Below the pieces are notes generated by a model. The model did no database searches. It was given only the letters and a program-made list of their open reading frames with translations, and was not told the origin of the DNA. A stretch of 7,186 nt of DNA from Klenkia sp. (GTDB taxonomy: Bacteria; Actinomycetota; Actinomycetes; Mycobacteriales; Geodermatophilaceae): NCBI GenBank assembly GCA_025966215.1, contig JAOPVM010000014.1:1-7186 (forward strand), written 5' to 3'. This document shows, in pieces, positions 6,529 through 7,186 of this stretch. Positions within the stretch are counted from its first letter, which is position 1. Each line of letters starts with the position of its first letter. A program made the translations under genes and the position numbers.

Positions 6529-6657
6529 CCCCACCCCCCCGTCCGTCACCGGCGGTGATCATGGGGCGCAACCCACTGGACACGCGGGGCCGTGGTGTCG
6601 CCGGCGACGAAACCCAGGATCGCGCGAGGCGGGCCGGGCCAGGCCGATTTGGTAGAA

Positions 6658-6675
6658 CTCCGGTCCGGAGCTCCG
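6658..6675. promoter_or_regulatory. Overlapping palindromes in the leader of the Lys/Ala-rich gene
   Basis: CTCCGG T CCGGAG (6658-6670) is a perfect inverted repeat with a one-base centre, and CGGAGCTCCG (6666-6675) is a second perfect palindrome sharing its right half. They sit 20-37 bases before the ATG at 6695, right after TAGAAC (6653-6658), which resembles an actinobacterial -10 box although no -35 is evident. An operator or two alternative leader hairpins are both possible. The symmetry is seen; the role is inference. Confidence 0.4.
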
Positions 6676-6680
6676 CCGAG

Positions 6681-6689
6681 AGGAAGAGG
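6681..6689 (+). promoter_or_regulatory. Strong purine-rich ribosome binding site
   Basis: AGGAAGAGG, with GAG before it, ends 5 bases before the ATG at 6695. It is the best Shine-Dalgarno match in the window and suggests the small lysine-rich protein is made abundantly. Confidence 0.75.
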
Positions 6690-6694
6690 CACCC

Positions 6695-6880
6695 ATGGCC
6701 AAGACCGCCACGAAGAAGGCCGACAAGACGGCCGGCAAGACGGCCGACAAGAAGGCCGGCAAGAAGGCCGACAAGGCCGCCGGCAAGCTCAAGGTGAAGG
6801 CCGAGGAGCTGAAGGTCGAGGCCAAGGCGACGAAGGCCAAGGCCACGAAGGCCAAGGCGAAGGCCAAGAAGAAGAAGTAG
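6695..6880 (+). CDS. Small Lys/Ala-rich repeat protein (histone H1-tail-like)
   Basis: A complete 61-residue, highly basic protein made almost entirely of Lys, Ala, Thr, Asp, Gly and Glu. Residues 8-31 are six four-residue units of the form xA(D/G)K in which D and G alternate strictly: KADK, TAGK, TADK, KAGK, KADK, AAGK. A short part with Leu, Val and Glu follows (LKVKAEELKVEAKA), then TKAKATKAKAKAKKKK to the end. All lysines are AAG, so the DNA is also repetitive. There is no hydrophobic core or signal peptide. The composition resembles histone-H1-like tails and the basic C-termini of actinobacterial HU proteins, so nucleic-acid binding and nucleoid compaction is the likeliest role; a disordered, LEA-like protectant or an RNA chaperone is an alternative. 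It has a strong ribosome binding site and its own terminator, which argue that it is a real, well expressed gene. Function is inference. Confidence 0.85.
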   Translation: MAKTATKKADKTAGKTADKKAGKKADKAAGKLKVKAEELKVEAKATKAKATKAKAKAKKKK

Positions 6881-6888
6881 TGGCCGCC

Positions 6889-6913
6889 GCGGCCCCGCCT
6901 CGTGCGGGGCCGC
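6889..6913. terminator. GC-rich hairpin terminator shared by two convergent genes
   Basis: GCGGCCCCGC (6889-6898), loop CTCGT, GCGGGGCCGC (6904-6913) form a perfect 10-base stem. It begins 8 bases after the stop of the Lys/Ala-rich gene and lies 4 bases beyond the stop codon of the convergent TPR-like gene, so it probably ends transcripts from both sides. There is no T-run, as is usual for actinobacterial hairpin terminators. Confidence 0.75.
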
Positions 6914-6917
6914 ACGC

Positions 6918-7186
6918 TCAGTCCGGCGGCATCCCCAGCGCCAGCCGCACCCGGCTGCGCACGCTGGTCAGCCGGGCCAGCTCCTGCTCGTCCAGCTCGT
7001 CGTCGGCCAGCAGGCCCGCGCGGGTCATCCCGATCGCCGTCCACCGGTGCGCCTGGGGCAGGTCCCCGGCCAGTTCGTAGACCTCCGCCGCCATCGCGCA
7101 GTCCCCGACGCCGGGGCTGCTGCGGCGCAGCTCGTCCGCGGCCCCGGCCGCCTCCTCGGTCCGCCCGGCGGCCAGCAGCACCGCGA
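6918..7186 (-). CDS. TPR-like protein, C-terminal fragment
   Basis: The frame is open from the right edge to a TGA at 6918-6920, giving the last 88 or so residues of a protein whose start lies outside the window. The visible part has helix-turn-helix pairs of tetratricopeptide type: LAAGRTEEAAGAADELRR, then AAEVYELAGDLPQAHRW with the G-x-x-x-x-A spacing, followed by TAIGMTRAGLLADDE and a final helix ELARLTSVRSRVRLALGMPPD. TPRs mediate protein-protein contacts. The pattern resembles tails of actinobacterial TPR proteins, some of which also carry SEC-C motifs, but no such motif is visible here and no function can be assigned. Confidence 0.75.
   Translation of the reverse strand, partial: AVLLAAGRTEEAAGAADELRRSSPGVGDCAMAAEVYELAGDLPQAHRWTAIGMTRAGLLADDELDEQELARLTSVRSRVRLALGMPPD

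Noticed and set aside
4563..6549. Two long - strand open frames (4563-5768 and 5524-6549)
   Set aside because: Both are antisense to the lipoprotein and metallopeptidase genes and show no recognisable motif.
6546..6558. TCACC GGC GGTGA inverted repeat after the metallopeptidase gene
   Set aside because: A five-base stem with a three-base loop and no T-run is below what I would call a terminator or operator.

Overview
The window is very GC-rich, dense in genes, and uses GTG starts and AAG-only lysine codons in its most lysine-rich gene. Together with the protein families present ([12 protein letters not shown] hydroxyacid dehydrogenase, DUF429, a DUF1524/Excalibur lipoprotein, a VapB/FitA-type antitoxin), this points to a high-GC actinobacterium. 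Geodermatophilaceae or a relative is my best guess, from general resemblance only. There are no rRNA, tRNA, CRISPR or insertion-sequence signals.

Layout from left to right. (1) The 3' end of a D-2-hydroxyacid dehydrogenase gene. (2) A membrane-bound GGDEF-EAL protein on the + strand, with both active sites apparently complete but no product-inhibition site. (3) On the - strand, converging so that the two stop codons share a CTAG, one long gene fusing an N-terminal DUF429 domain (predicted RNase H-like fold) to a C-terminal RelA/SpoT alarmone-synthetase domain. (4) Divergent from it, a small orphan VapB/FitA-like antitoxin gene with an atypical C-terminus and no toxin. (5) A VOC (glyoxalase-fold) gene on the - strand, divergent from (6) an exported lipoprotein with a DUF1524 HNH-nuclease domain and a C-terminal Excalibur motif. 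(7) A single-pass membrane zinc metallopeptidase with a matrixin-like HExxHxxGxxH site. (8) A 61-residue lysine/alanine repeat protein with a strong ribosome binding site, followed by a shared GC-rich terminator. (9) The C-terminal end of a TPR-like protein on the - strand, running off the right edge.

The most notable feature is the DUF429-RelA/SpoT fusion. It resembles, without being homologous in domain order detail, the mycobacterial RNase HII-(p)ppGpp synthetase RelZ (MS_RHII-RSD), and suggests a separate pairing of an RNase H-type fold with alarmone chemistry. Its synthetase domain keeps the RxKxxxSxxxK, DxxGxR and GYxxxH motifs but has Gln where the catalytic Glu of ExQxRT is expected, so the synthetase may be inactive or altered. 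It sits tail to tail with a c-di-GMP enzyme, so two nucleotide second-messenger genes share a terminator-less convergent junction. The other genes look like independent transcription units; (6) and (7) are both cell-envelope proteins 58 bases apart and could be co-transcribed.
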